A stretch of 14,131 nt of DNA from an uncultured Verrucomicrobiota bacterium (GTDB taxonomy: Bacteria > Verrucomicrobiota > Verrucomicrobiia > Chthoniobacterales > SZAS-18): assembly GCA_937873255.1 (NCBI GenBank), contig CALMVM010000572.1, forward strand, positions 14,649-28,779, given 5' to 3'. The notes beneath the pieces were generated by a model. The model saw only the letters and a program-made list of their open reading frames with translations, was not told the origin of the DNA and searched no databases. The position numbers and the translations under genes were made by a program. Below are positions 1-9,159 of this stretch, piece by piece (position 1 is the first letter of the stretch; each line of letters opens with the position of its first letter).

Positions 1-225
1 CGCGCTTGAGCCTCGAAAGAACGCTTTTCGCGTCCAATGCATCACCTGCATGTCGCTCGCCGGTCATTTCCGTCGATCCAGTGTCCGGCGTCAGCAGTGC
101 ATGACAGCGAAACGCGACGCGCCGTCGGAAAGGCACGGGATACTATTACCCCCACTCCTCCCCGACGGCCGCCGCCGGCTTCCACGGCAACTCAGGAAGG
201 GACGCCCCCTCCCTGCCGCCAAGCC
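1..225. other. Gene-free left edge, downstream of the SWIB gene
   Basis: I see no convincing coding region on either strand; the open frames here lack family resemblance and extend antisense into the SWIB gene. On the minus strand this is the 3' flank of the SWIB gene. A short inverted repeat, AGGGA at 198-202 and TCCCT at 210-214 with a 7-nt C-rich loop, could fold just past the SWIB stop. It has no T-run after it in either direction, so a terminator role is only a guess. A gene whose end lies left of the window could still contribute regulatory sequence here. Confidence 0.5.
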
Positions 226-519
226 TTACTTCTTGAGGTGATTGTTCACCAGCTTGTTCATCTCGAACATGGTGACGGAGCCCTTGCCGTCGAAAACCGC
301 CTTGAGCGCGGCGTCGGCGTTGATCTGCGTCTTTTTCTTCGGGTCCTGCAATTTGTGTTCCTTGATGTAGGCCCACAGCTTGCTGGTCAGTTCGGTGCGC
401 GGCAGCGGGGCGGAGCCCACCACGGCGGCGAGCTTGTCGTCCGGGGTCACCGGCTTCAGGAAAGCGGCGTTGGTTTTTTTCGCGGGAGCGGGTTTGGTCG
501 GTTTTTTAGGAGTTGCCAT
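226..519 (-). CDS. SWIB/MDM2-domain protein, small and basic
   Basis: A 97-residue protein. Residues 1-16 form a Lys/Pro/Ala-rich tail (MATPKKPTKPAPAKK) and residues about 17-97 form a single SWIB/MDM2 domain. The block FLKPVTPDDKLAAVVG, the core LWAYIKEHKLQDP and the closing FEMNKLVNNHL are typical of the family. SWIB domains are best known from eukaryotic SWI/SNF complexes, but stand-alone bacterial versions occur in Chlamydiae, Verrucomicrobiota and others. Their role there is presumed to be nucleoid or chromatin-like, without firm proof. The frame stays open 43 codons upstream to 648, but that stretch has no SWIB similarity. I chose the ATG at 519 because the tail and domain begin there. 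No Shine-Dalgarno is visible. The gene is divergent from the DUF1460 gene. The basic tail fits nucleic-acid binding (inference). Confidence 0.9.
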   Translation of the reverse strand: MATPKKPTKPAPAKKTNAAFLKPVTPDDKLAAVVGSAPLPRTELTSKLWAYIKEHKLQDPKKKTQINADAALKAVFDGKGSVTMFEMNKLVNNHLKK

Positions 520-597
520 AAGCCAGTGGATTAAAATGAAGCCGCGCCGGGAAACAATCCTTTTTTGACGATGCAACGCATTTTTGTGCGAGTTTTT

Positions 598-609
598 CCC
601 TCTGGAGGG
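598..609. promoter_or_regulatory. Palindrome CCCTC-tg-GAGGG in divergent spacer
   Basis: A perfect 5+5 inverted repeat with a 2-nt centre, in the 193-bp spacer between the SWIB gene and the DUF1460 gene, flanked by T-rich sequence on the left. Its position between two divergent starts suits an operator, but no regulator family can be assigned from it and chance is possible. Confidence 0.2.
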
Positions 610-644
610 CATTTTGCGGGTCTCGGCACGCGATTTTCTCTCTA

Positions 645-654
645 TCACCGGTGA
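645..654. promoter_or_regulatory. Palindrome TCACCGGTGA in divergent spacer
   Basis: A perfect 10-bp palindrome about 60 bp upstream of the DUF1460 start, in the same spacer as the palindrome at 598-609. It could be an operator half-site pair. No clear -35/-10 pair is visible nearby for the DUF1460 gene, so its relation to a promoter is open. Confidence 0.2.
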
Positions 655-712
655 GGATGACCTAATTTCGTCGTACTGACTTCCACTCCATCGCCTTAGC
701 CTGCCGCTCTTT

Positions 713-1651
713 ATGCCCGTGTTTTTCTTCCGTTCGCGCCGCTTTCTCGTGTTTTTCGCCCTTACCGTTTCTTTCCTTTCAACCGCCCCGGCAGGCTACG
801 GGTCGGGGGAATTGCCAATGAGAACCGTTTTCCGGGGACAGTCCGTTTTCGACCGCCTGGTGACGCAAGCCCAGCGCGAAAATTGGCGTGCGCTGTCCAT
901 CGGCGACCGCACGGCGCGCGTCGGCGTGGCGCTCATGGGCACCCCCTACCGGGGATTCACGCTCGAAATCGACGACCGGATCGAGGCCCCTTCCGCCAAC
1001 CTCGAAGGCGTGGACTGCTGGACGTTCTACGAGATTTCGCTCGGGTTCGCGCGGATGTTGCGCGCCAAGGACGGCCCCTACACGCCGGCCGATTTGCTGC
1101 GTATGGTCGAACTCGACCGCTACCGGCACGGGCAATGCACCGGCGAATACCTCTCGCGCATGCATTTTTTGGAAGATCTCTTCGCCGACAACGAGAAACG
1201 CGGGCTCCTGACCAACATCACCCCTCGCCTGCCCGGCGCGGAGCGGATGGAACACCGCGACATCCACGAGATGACCACGATGTGGAAGCACTACCGTTAC
1301 CTGCGCAGCAACCCGTCGCTCCTGCCCGAAATGGCGCAAATCCAGGCACGCGTCTCGGACATGACCGTTTACCACGTGCCGAAAAACCGTGTCGCAAACG
1401 CCGAACCGTACCTGCGCAACGGCGACATCATCGCCGTCACCAGCCGCGACACGTCCGGTTACACGTCGCACGTCGGTCTGGCTTACCGCGACAGCTTGGG
1501 CGTGCTGCGCTTCATGCACGCCTCGTCGCGCTACCGAAAGGTCGTGCTCGACGACCGTCTGTCGGCTTATCTCGCAGACAAGAGCGATGACGCCGGCATC
1601 ATGGTCGCGCGGCCCGAGGACGTGCCCGGGCGCGCCACGGCGGAGCGTTGA
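713..1651 (+). CDS. DUF1460 family secreted cell-wall hydrolase (NlpC/P60-like)
   Basis: A 312-residue protein. Residues 1-28 look like a Sec signal peptide: two Arg, then a Phe/Leu/Val/Ala-rich core, ending near APAGYG. The rest matches DUF1460, an N-acetylmuramoyl-L-alanine amidase-like family with an NlpC/P60-type papain fold whose members act on peptidoglycan stem peptides. The likely nucleophile is Cys102 in EGVDCWTFYE and the likely catalytic His is His253 in TSHVGLAYRD. The segment NGDIIAVTSRD (about 238-248) before the His and FMHASS after it are typical. Length fits the family. It is predicted to work in the periplasm on wall peptides or turnover fragments; exact bond specificity cannot be read from sequence. 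No Shine-Dalgarno precedes the ATG. The gene converges on a second wall amidase at 1664-2464, which supports a wall-turnover context. Confidence 0.88.
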   Translation: MPVFFFRSRRFLVFFALTVSFLSTAPAGYGSGELPMRTVFRGQSVFDRLVTQAQRENWRALSIGDRTARVGVALMGTPYRGFTLEIDDRIEAPSANLEGVDCWTFYEISLGFARMLRAKDGPYTPADLLRMVELDRYRHGQCTGEYLSRMHFLEDLFADNEKRGLLTNITPRLPGAERMEHRDIHEMTTMWKHYRYLRSNPSLLPEMAQIQARVSDMTVYHVPKNRVANAEPYLRNGDIIAVTSRDTSGYTSHVGLAYRDSLGVLRFMHASSRYRKVVLDDRLSAYLADKSDDAGIMVARPEDVPGRATAER

Positions 1652-1660
1652 GGCAGCCGT

Positions 1661-1687
1661 GGGTCAATGGCCCTTCTTTTTCTTTTT
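1661..1687 (+). terminator. Possible terminator of the DUF1460 gene inside amidase codons
   Basis: GGGT (1661-1664) and GCCC (1670-1673) can pair, with one wobble, around a CAATG loop. They are followed at once by TTCTTTTTCTTTTT (1674-1687). On the plus strand this is the order stem then U-tract, starting 10 nt after the DUF1460 stop. The stem is short, only four pairs, so strength is doubtful. The T-rich tract is also the complement of the Lys codons that encode the amidase C-terminal tail. Confidence 0.3.
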
Positions 1688-2464
1688 GGACGTTTTCTTC
1701 GACTTCGTCTTTTTGGCGGAAGTCTTGCCGTGGTGCCGCGAAGCGGAAACGTGGTGCCGCCGGTAAGCGTGACGCGGCGGGGCATATGACACCACCGGGG
1801 GCAATACGGCGAGGTTGTAATCGCCCTTTTCGTGCTGCTCGACGATGCCGTCGGCGATGCCCTCGGCGACCTTTTGCCGATAGGAGGAGGAAGTCGCCAG
1901 CGCGTAGTCGGTGCCGTTGGTCAGAAAGCCGCACTCACACAGGATGGCCGGCTCGCTCGCATTGTGCGTGAGGCGGAGCACGCGCCGGACGACGCCACGG
2001 TTGGGCATACCGGTCTCGCTGAGAAGGTTGTGCTGCACCCGCGTGGCGAGCCCCTGACTATCAGGACGCCAGAAAAATGTCTGCACGCCCCGCGCGCTGC
2101 TGCCCGACGCATCGTAGTGGATGCTCACCAGGATGGCGCGGGAGCCGTAACGGTCGGCGATCCTCACGCGGTCGTCGAGTTCGACGAACGTGTCGTCCGA
2201 GCGGGTCAGCACCGTCTGGAGACCGGCCTCGCGCAACAGCGGCGCGAGACGCTTGGCGGTGTCCAGCGCGAGGTCTTTTTCGGCCTGGCCGCCACGCGGA
2301 CGCTCACCCGAGTCGTGCCCGCCGTGCCCGGCGTCGATCACCACCGTGGAAAAACTTCCCGGACCCATCACGTGCGGCACCGTCGATTCGCAGCCTGAGA
2401 ACAACGTCATCACCGACAACAAACCAGCGGCGGGCAGACAATAGCGGCGAAGGGATACGTTCAT
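1664..2464 (-). CDS. N-acetylmuramoyl-L-alanine amidase (Amidase_3), probable lipoprotein
   Basis: A 266-residue zinc amidase that cuts the MurNAc-L-Ala bond of peptidoglycan. Residues 1-25 form a lipoprotein-type signal ending in LFSGC, with Cys25 as the lipidation site. The Amidase_3 domain spans about 40-212. The expected zinc ligands are His47 (VIDAGHGG), Glu62 (QAEKDLALD) and His116 (VSIHYDAS). The catalytic Glu is Glu177 in ILCECGFLTN. No AMIN or SPOR domain is present. Residues about 231-266 form an unusual Arg/His- then Lys-rich tail ending in five Lys, Gly, His. The tail could bind anionic polymers or DNA (inference). The gene lies 51 bp downstream of the GH63 gene on the same strand, so co-transcription is plausible. 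It is tail to tail with the DUF1460 hydrolase. No Shine-Dalgarno is seen. Confidence 0.92.
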   Translation of the reverse strand: MNVSLRRYCLPAAGLLSVMTLFSGCESTVPHVMGPGSFSTVVIDAGHGGHDSGERPRGGQAEKDLALDTAKRLAPLLREAGLQTVLTRSDDTFVELDDRVRIADRYGSRAILVSIHYDASGSSARGVQTFFWRPDSQGLATRVQHNLLSETGMPNRGVVRRVLRLTHNASEPAILCECGFLTNGTDYALATSSSYRQKVAEGIADGIVEQHEKGDYNLAVLPPVVSYAPPRHAYRRHHVSASRHHGKTSAKKTKSKKTSKKKKKGH

Positions 2465-2515
2465 GGCGGTGCGCGTCGGTCTTTACGGGCGCGCCGGGAG
2501 AACGTCAATCGATTT

Positions 2516-5224
<2,709 letters not shown>

Positions 5225-5280
5225 AGAAGCACGGGTCCGGGGCGACGATAGTCCAATGTCTCACGCCGAGGCCACGAAAA

Positions 5281-5311
5281 ATTGTACCTTGCGCCCCGGT
5301 GGCGTGGTCAA
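5281..5311 (-). promoter_or_regulatory. Candidate sigma70-like promoter of the GH63 gene
   Basis: On the minus strand, TTGACC (complement of 5306-5311) and TACAAT (complement of 5281-5286) each match the consensus boxes at 5 of 6 positions. The spacer is 19 bp, longer than the usual 17. Transcription would begin near 5274, giving a leader of about 50 nt before the ATG at 5224. Its place in the 146-bp divergent spacer supports it; the long spacer weakens it. Confidence 0.4.
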
Positions 5312-5370
5312 GACGAAAACAACCGGACGCCGGGGCCGACGCGTACAAGAGAAGTCAACCCAATCCTCCT

Positions 5371-5646
5371 ATGCCACTCGACCCCAGCGACCCCCACGAC
5401 CTCCGACCGACCGAAGAAGCCGCCATCGAAACCGCTGACTTGGCGATGGACGGCCTGACCGCCGCCGATTCGGTGCAAAAGGTGGTCGATCTGCTCAAAA
5501 AAGTGGACGGCGTCCAGGAAGCTCACGGGGTGCCAGCGAGCGGCATCGTTACCGTCACGTTCGATGCCCGCAAGACACACGTTCCCGCCCTGCACGACGC
5601 GCTCCTGCGCGGCGGCTACAATCCGGCGCGCACCGCCTCGAATTGA
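5371..5646 (+). CDS. HMA-like ferredoxin-fold protein lacking the CxxC metal site
   Basis: A 91-residue protein. Residues 1-18 are an acidic, Pro-rich lead. Residues about 20-86 match the heavy-metal-associated fold: the first strand ETADLAMDGLTAADS, helix VQKVVDLLKKVDGVQEA, strand GIVTVTFDA, and the ending VPALHDALLRGGYNP. In normal HMA domains the first loop reads GMTCxxC. Here it reads GLTAADS, so both Cys are replaced (Ala31 and Ser34), and copper or similar binding by that site is unlikely. It may be a protein-interaction or regulatory remnant of a chaperone. I chose the ATG at 5371 rather than an ATG 24 codons upstream, because the upstream residues look unstructured and overlap the promoter region of the divergent GH63 gene. 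No metal transporter is adjacent. No Shine-Dalgarno is seen. Confidence 0.75.
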   Translation: MPLDPSDPHDLRPTEEAAIETADLAMDGLTAADSVQKVVDLLKKVDGVQEAHGVPASGIVTVTFDARKTHVPALHDALLRGGYNPARTASN

Positions 5647-5650
5647 GCGC

Positions 5651-5685
5651 GCTCCGAGTTGGAGCCAACGACCGCAGGGCCTGCG
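5651..5685. terminator. Two hairpins in the convergent HMA-like/M61 spacer
   Basis: GCTCC-gagtt-GGAGC (5651-5665) starts 5 nt after the HMA-like stop. A second inverted repeat, CGCAG-ggc-CTGCG (5673-5685), follows. Both lie in the 72-bp gap between convergent genes, where a bidirectional terminator is expected. Neither is followed by a T-run on either strand, so they are not classic intrinsic terminators; they could block 3' decay instead. Confidence 0.3.
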
Positions 5686-5718
5686 CACCGCCTGCCATAC
5701 GATAGGAGGTCGCGATTC

Positions 5719-7617
5719 TCAGGATTTCGCCGCGTGCGGCTTGCAGATGGCTTCGAGCAGGTCGGGCCTGCCTTCGAGGCGGTGGAGGTGCGGGTAACGC
5801 TGGCCGCCGTGGTATTCGAGGCGGTAGGTCCGGTAGTAATCGTCGTTTTGCATCAACAACTCGATGGGAGCGGACCCGGCCGCCTTCGCGTCGGTAAGCG
5901 CCTGCTTGAGACTCTTGCCGTTCCAAGCGCGTCCGTTGACGGCCACCAGCTTCATGCTCGGCCCGATCCCGGCCTTTTCGGCCGCGCTGCCGGCCAGGAC
6001 GTCTCCCAAAACACCGTCCTCGCCGACCGCGAACCCCAGCGAATAGCGGGCGTCGGTGTATTTGTTGTCCTCCTCGGACTGGGCGTCCTGCTTGTTGGGT
6101 TCCTCGGTGTAGACGAGTTCCCAGCCGGCGTTTTGCAGTCCGCCCAGCGGGGCGTGGGTCGTGTAGGCGTCCAGGCGTTCGCGCAATAGCGTGCGCCAAT
6201 CGTACGGGGTGACGGCGTTCAGGTCGGCGACCACGTCGTCGAAGGTGTACGTCACGACGCCCGGCGCGGTGGTGCCGCCGTGGAAGGCATGCGTGAAATC
6301 GTCGAGGGATTTCCCGCCGCCGCTCTGCTGGCGTATGATCGTGTCTACCTCCAGCCAAATAAGGACGCCCTCGCGGTAGAAATCGACGCCCCGGCGCTGG
6401 TTGGCCCATTCCTTGGGCGACTCGTAGAGCAGCGACGCGGCCGTAGCGGTGTCCTGCAAGTTGCGCCACTGCCGGCCGGCGCGGTTGTCCATCTGGGCGG
6501 CCATGGACGCCAGTTGGTCGTGGCTGTAGTCGGCGTCCATCAACCCGGCGCGCGCCGTGAGCACGTAGCTGCCGGCGTATTCGGTCAGGCCCTCGTAGAC
6601 CCAGAGCAGATCGTCCTGCATCGGCACTTGGAAGTCGGGCGTCGTCAGGCTGGCCGGGCGGCGGTACTTGCCGTTCCAGGAATGGGTAAACTCGTGCGGC
6701 AGGAGGTCGCTTTCGGCGGTGCGCGATTCCTTGTCGATGAAGGTGCGCTCGGGGAGCGTGTTGAGGCTCGATTCGTGGTGTTCGATGCCCGAGTGGAAGA
6801 TGTGTTCGCTCAACGCCACGAGGAAGTGGTAGTGCAGGTAATGGGTGCCGCCGTAGAGCGTCGTGGCCTCGGCGACGAGGGCCTTGTAGCGGGCGATCTC
6901 GTCGTCGGGCAGGGCGAGCGCGGCGGCGCTGTCGGCGACGATGTCGATCTCGTTGGAGGGCTGCACGCCGGGGGCGGTCAGCGGGATGTTGCGGTAGAAC
7001 GCACCCGCGATCACCGGCGAATCGACGAGGGTCGTCAGGCTGACCGCGGCAAAGTTCGTCGCTTGGTCCCGGGTCGAGCCCGCGGGGAGCGCGGTGCCGA
7101 ATTTCCAGCCGGCGGGCAGCTTCATGCTCGCCAGGAATCGCAATTGATCGCTGGCAATGCCCGCCGGGTAAAGGAGGAGCTGGTTCCAACTGATGATCGT
7201 CAACTGCGCCGACGCCGAGGTGCCGCTGGAATAACCGCCCGCGCTGGTGGGGATCACGTCGTCGAGCGTGATGTCGAGTTGCTTTACACCCTCCGGGATC
7301 TCGCAGGAAATCGCGTATAGATCGACCGGGTCGCGCTGCCACGATAGTGGCTTGCCGCCGACGCTCAGGCGCACGTTGACCAGACTGTTGATCGGTCCCG
7401 TCGGCGCATGTTCGCCGGGCAGCCACTTGGGGTAATACAACGTCAGTTTGCCCGGTTTGACGGGGATCGACTCGCGCGCGTGGATGATCTTGCGCGCCGT
7501 CTCGGTGGCGTCGACCTCGACCGTGATCGGCGCGGAGGGCGCCTGCGCGCGGAGGGTACCGGCAAAGGCGGAGGACGCGAGAAAAACGGCGAGGAACCGG
7601 CGCGGGTGCGAATGCAT
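5719..7617 (-). CDS. Secreted M61 family metallopeptidase with C-terminal PDZ domain
   Basis: A 632-residue protein. Residues 1-25 are a Sec signal (MHSHPRRFLAVFLASSAFAG, cleavage near RAQA). An N-terminal beta domain follows; its block YYPKWLPGEHAPTGPI is typical of M61 (glycyl aminopeptidase family). The zinc site is HEFTHSWNGK with His308, Glu309 and His312, and the third ligand is Glu342 in WVYEGLTEYAG. A PDZ domain lies near residues 525-600 (GVLGDVLAGSAAEKAGIG, then MKLVAVNGRAWNG). The family-typical ending LEYHGGQRYPHLHRLEG follows. It is predicted to be an active periplasmic or surface aminopeptidase. I chose the ATG at 7617 because the signal peptide begins there; an in-frame ATG at 7650 adds 11 residues that spoil it. 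It is the last gene of a four-gene minus-strand run, 43 bp after the DUF2851 gene. Confidence 0.92.
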   Translation of the reverse strand: MHSHPRRFLAVFLASSAFAGTLRAQAPSAPITVEVDATETARKIIHARESIPVKPGKLTLYYPKWLPGEHAPTGPINSLVNVRLSVGGKPLSWQRDPVDLYAISCEIPEGVKQLDITLDDVIPTSAGGYSSGTSASAQLTIISWNQLLLYPAGIASDQLRFLASMKLPAGWKFGTALPAGSTRDQATNFAAVSLTTLVDSPVIAGAFYRNIPLTAPGVQPSNEIDIVADSAAALALPDDEIARYKALVAEATTLYGGTHYLHYHFLVALSEHIFHSGIEHHESSLNTLPERTFIDKESRTAESDLLPHEFTHSWNGKYRRPASLTTPDFQVPMQDDLLWVYEGLTEYAGSYVLTARAGLMDADYSHDQLASMAAQMDNRAGRQWRNLQDTATAASLLYESPKEWANQRRGVDFYREGVLIWLEVDTIIRQQSGGGKSLDDFTHAFHGGTTAPGVVTYTFDDVVADLNAVTPYDWRTLLRERLDAYTTHAPLGGLQNAGWELVYTEEPNKQDAQSEEDNKYTDARYSLGFAVGEDGVLGDVLAGSAAEKAGIGPSMKLVAVNGRAWNGKSLKQALTDAKAAGSAPIELLMQNDDYYRTYRLEYHGGQRYPHLHRLEGRPDLLEAICKPHAAKS

Positions 7618-7629
7618 GGTCGCATGTAT

Positions 7630-7643
7630 CCGCCGGCCGGCGG
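7630..7643. repeat. 14-bp perfect palindrome upstream of the M61 gene
   Basis: CCGCCGGCCGGCGG reads the same on both strands and lies 13 bp upstream of the M61 start, in the 43-bp gap after the DUF2851 gene. As RNA it can form a 5-bp GC stem with a GGCC loop. Such an intercistronic hairpin could affect 3' stability of the upstream message or initiation on the M61 message. In GC-rich DNA short palindromes of this kind also arise by chance. Confidence 0.3.
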
Positions 7644-7660
7644 GTGTCAAAGGGATTCTG

Positions 7661-9076
7661 TCAAACGCGCTGGAACTCGAACCGCTTCACGCGCTCGGGG
7701 AACGTACAACGCTCGCAATCGCTGTCGTCGCGCAGACAGAAATCCTCGTAGATTTGCAAGAGCCCCTGCTGATGGACGGCGGTTTTGATCCATGCCTCGC
7801 CGTTGGCGCGTTCGCCGAACAGCCGCGCGATGACGGTTTCCACGCGGCGGTTGGTCGTGGTCGCGGGGAGTTTTTCGTACGGCGTCCAGCGTTCGGGCCG
7901 CTGGGCGATGGCCAGCGGGAAGAACACGTTGGCGAGCATCTCCGTCGCCCGCGACGCGCCGATCAACGCCAGCGGCCGCGCGGTCCGGGCGGAGTGCAAC
8001 GTGTAGTGGTGGTACCAGTACTCATCGCGCAGGCCGGTCAGAAACCGGATGACATCCTTGCCAAAATCTGCGGACCCGCCGTCGATCAGCGCGCGGACTT
8101 CCGGCCAGCGGCGGGCGAGCTGCGCCAGTGCGGCCAACCGGCGTTGCGGGTGGTTGGCGGGACGCAGGCCGGCGAGTTTCCACGCGGCGGCGGGTAGAAT
8201 GAGACGGTCCATCTGGCTGCGGCGCGGCCACCAGTGTTCCCAGCAGTCGCGCAGATACGCCCGGGTTTCCTTCGCGCTTTTGTCCTCGCCGAACTCCGGG
8301 GCCTGCAAGAATCCCGCCGCTCCGAGCAACAACGCGGTCGCGGCCTTTTGCTCGGCCTGCAAAACCTTGAGCGGCAGGCGTTGCGCGAGCAACGCGAACG
8401 GCAGCTTGTTTTCCTTGTACCCGAGGGTGATCGCCAGCGATTGAAAGAGCGCCTGGTCGTACCCCCGCACGGACGCGAGTCGCTGCCAGCGGCGGTTTTT
8501 GATTTCGAGCCGGTACTGCGCCGCCGCCGACAGGAGCGTGCGGACCTGCTCCTTGTCGAGCAAGCGTAGCGGTCCCAAGCATCGGCCGGGCATCGCCAGC
8601 GGCAGCGGCGCGGGCGGCGGGCGCTGCTCGATCTGACGGTAGTCGAGCTGCACCTGCGCGATCTGGCGGTGTTGGGAAGTCCGCGTGAAGGGTTGGCGCA
8701 ACCCCTGGCGCAGGTAAAGGTGGAGCACGACGCCGTCGAACGCGGGGTTCGAGCCGTGGCCGTGGCGTTCCCAATCCTCGGCGCTCGTGTCGAGTTCGAT
8801 GGCTCCGCGCAGGACGGGCGCGCCGTCGCGGTCGGGGAAACGCACGGCCGCATCGGTGAAATCCGGTCCGGCCTCGCGGTTCCAGACGCCGAACTGAACG
8901 ACTTCCACGCGTTCGCCGTTGGTCGCGGTCAGGAAACTGGTGCCGAAGTCTCCCGCGAACCAGTGCGCCTGCAATTCGAGTTCGCTGCGGTCGTCGGAAA
9001 ACCCGTCGGCGGGTGCCTCGCGCAACATCCCTTCCGGCGCGGTCAGCAAGGCGGCGTAACGATGGGCAAGCTCCAT
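7661..9076 (-). CDS. DUF2851 family protein, function unknown
   Basis: A 471-residue protein that matches DUF2851 in its N-terminal third. The tryptophan-led start (LQAHWFAGDF), the block FGVWNREAGPDFTDAAV, GAIELDTSAEDWERHGHGSN and VVLHLYLRQG are conserved family signatures. Asp72 (GPDF), Glu94 (IELD), Asp101, His105, His107 and His119 are candidate functional residues. The spacing of GPDF and IE recalls PD-(D/E)XK nucleases, but this is a guess. The middle is helical with many charged residues. The C-terminus has Cys447, Cys454 and Cys457 (CLRDDSDCERC), a pattern typical for the family that could bind metal. No signal peptide or membrane segment is present, so cytoplasmic. The gene sits 83 bp after the TIGR03790 gene and 43 bp before the M61 gene on the same strand, probably in one transcript. 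The biochemical role is unknown. Confidence 0.85.
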   Translation of the reverse strand: MELAHRYAALLTAPEGMLREAPADGFSDDRSELELQAHWFAGDFGTSFLTATNGERVEVVQFGVWNREAGPDFTDAAVRFPDRDGAPVLRGAIELDTSAEDWERHGHGSNPAFDGVVLHLYLRQGLRQPFTRTSQHRQIAQVQLDYRQIEQRPPPAPLPLAMPGRCLGPLRLLDKEQVRTLLSAAAQYRLEIKNRRWQRLASVRGYDQALFQSLAITLGYKENKLPFALLAQRLPLKVLQAEQKAATALLLGAAGFLQAPEFGEDKSAKETRAYLRDCWEHWWPRRSQMDRLILPAAAWKLAGLRPANHPQRRLAALAQLARRWPEVRALIDGGSADFGKDVIRFLTGLRDEYWYHHYTLHSARTARPLALIGASRATEMLANVFFPLAIAQRPERWTPYEKLPATTTNRRVETVIARLFGERANGEAWIKTAVHQQGLLQIYEDFCLRDDSDCERCTFPERVKRFEFQRV

Positions 9077-9084
9077 GGGGCGGC

Positions 9085-9100
9085 GGCGCTTCGGAGCGCC
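9085..9100 (-). promoter_or_regulatory. GC-rich hairpin just upstream of the DUF2851 start
   Basis: On the minus strand GGCGCT and AGCGCC pair fully around a CCGA loop, ending 8 nt before the ATG at 9076. At this place a stable stem would cover the normal ribosome-binding region, so it could limit translation or mark RNA processing between the TIGR03790 and DUF2851 genes. No U-tract follows, so it is not a normal terminator. Confidence 0.3.
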
Positions 9101-9159
9101 ACGCGCCGTTGTACGTCCTGGCCCGGCTCCGGGTCAAGCGCCGGGGCGGACCGCGCCTC

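Noticed and set aside
571..586. ATGC-aac-GCAT hairpin followed by a T-run on the plus strand
   Set aside because: It looks like a mini-terminator, but the stem is only 4 bp and no plus-strand gene ends upstream.
520..648. A 43-residue N-terminal extension of the SWIB protein
   Set aside because: No similarity to SWIB proteins, and it would occupy the promoter spacer.
5704..5710. A perfect AGGAGGT Shine-Dalgarno-like sequence on the plus strand
   Set aside because: No ATG, GTG or TTG follows at usable spacing, and what follows is antisense to the M61 gene. Treated as chance.
5555..7426. A 623-codon minus-strand frame overlapping the M61 gene
   Set aside because: The product is dominated by Arg, Pro, Ala and Gly with no domain, while the overlapping frame encodes HEFTH, a PDZ domain and a signal peptide.
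9122..9133. CCCGGCTCCGGG inverted repeat in the TIGR03790/DUF2851 gap
   Set aside because: Only a 4-bp stem with a 4-nt loop and no U-tract; too small to call in GC-rich DNA.
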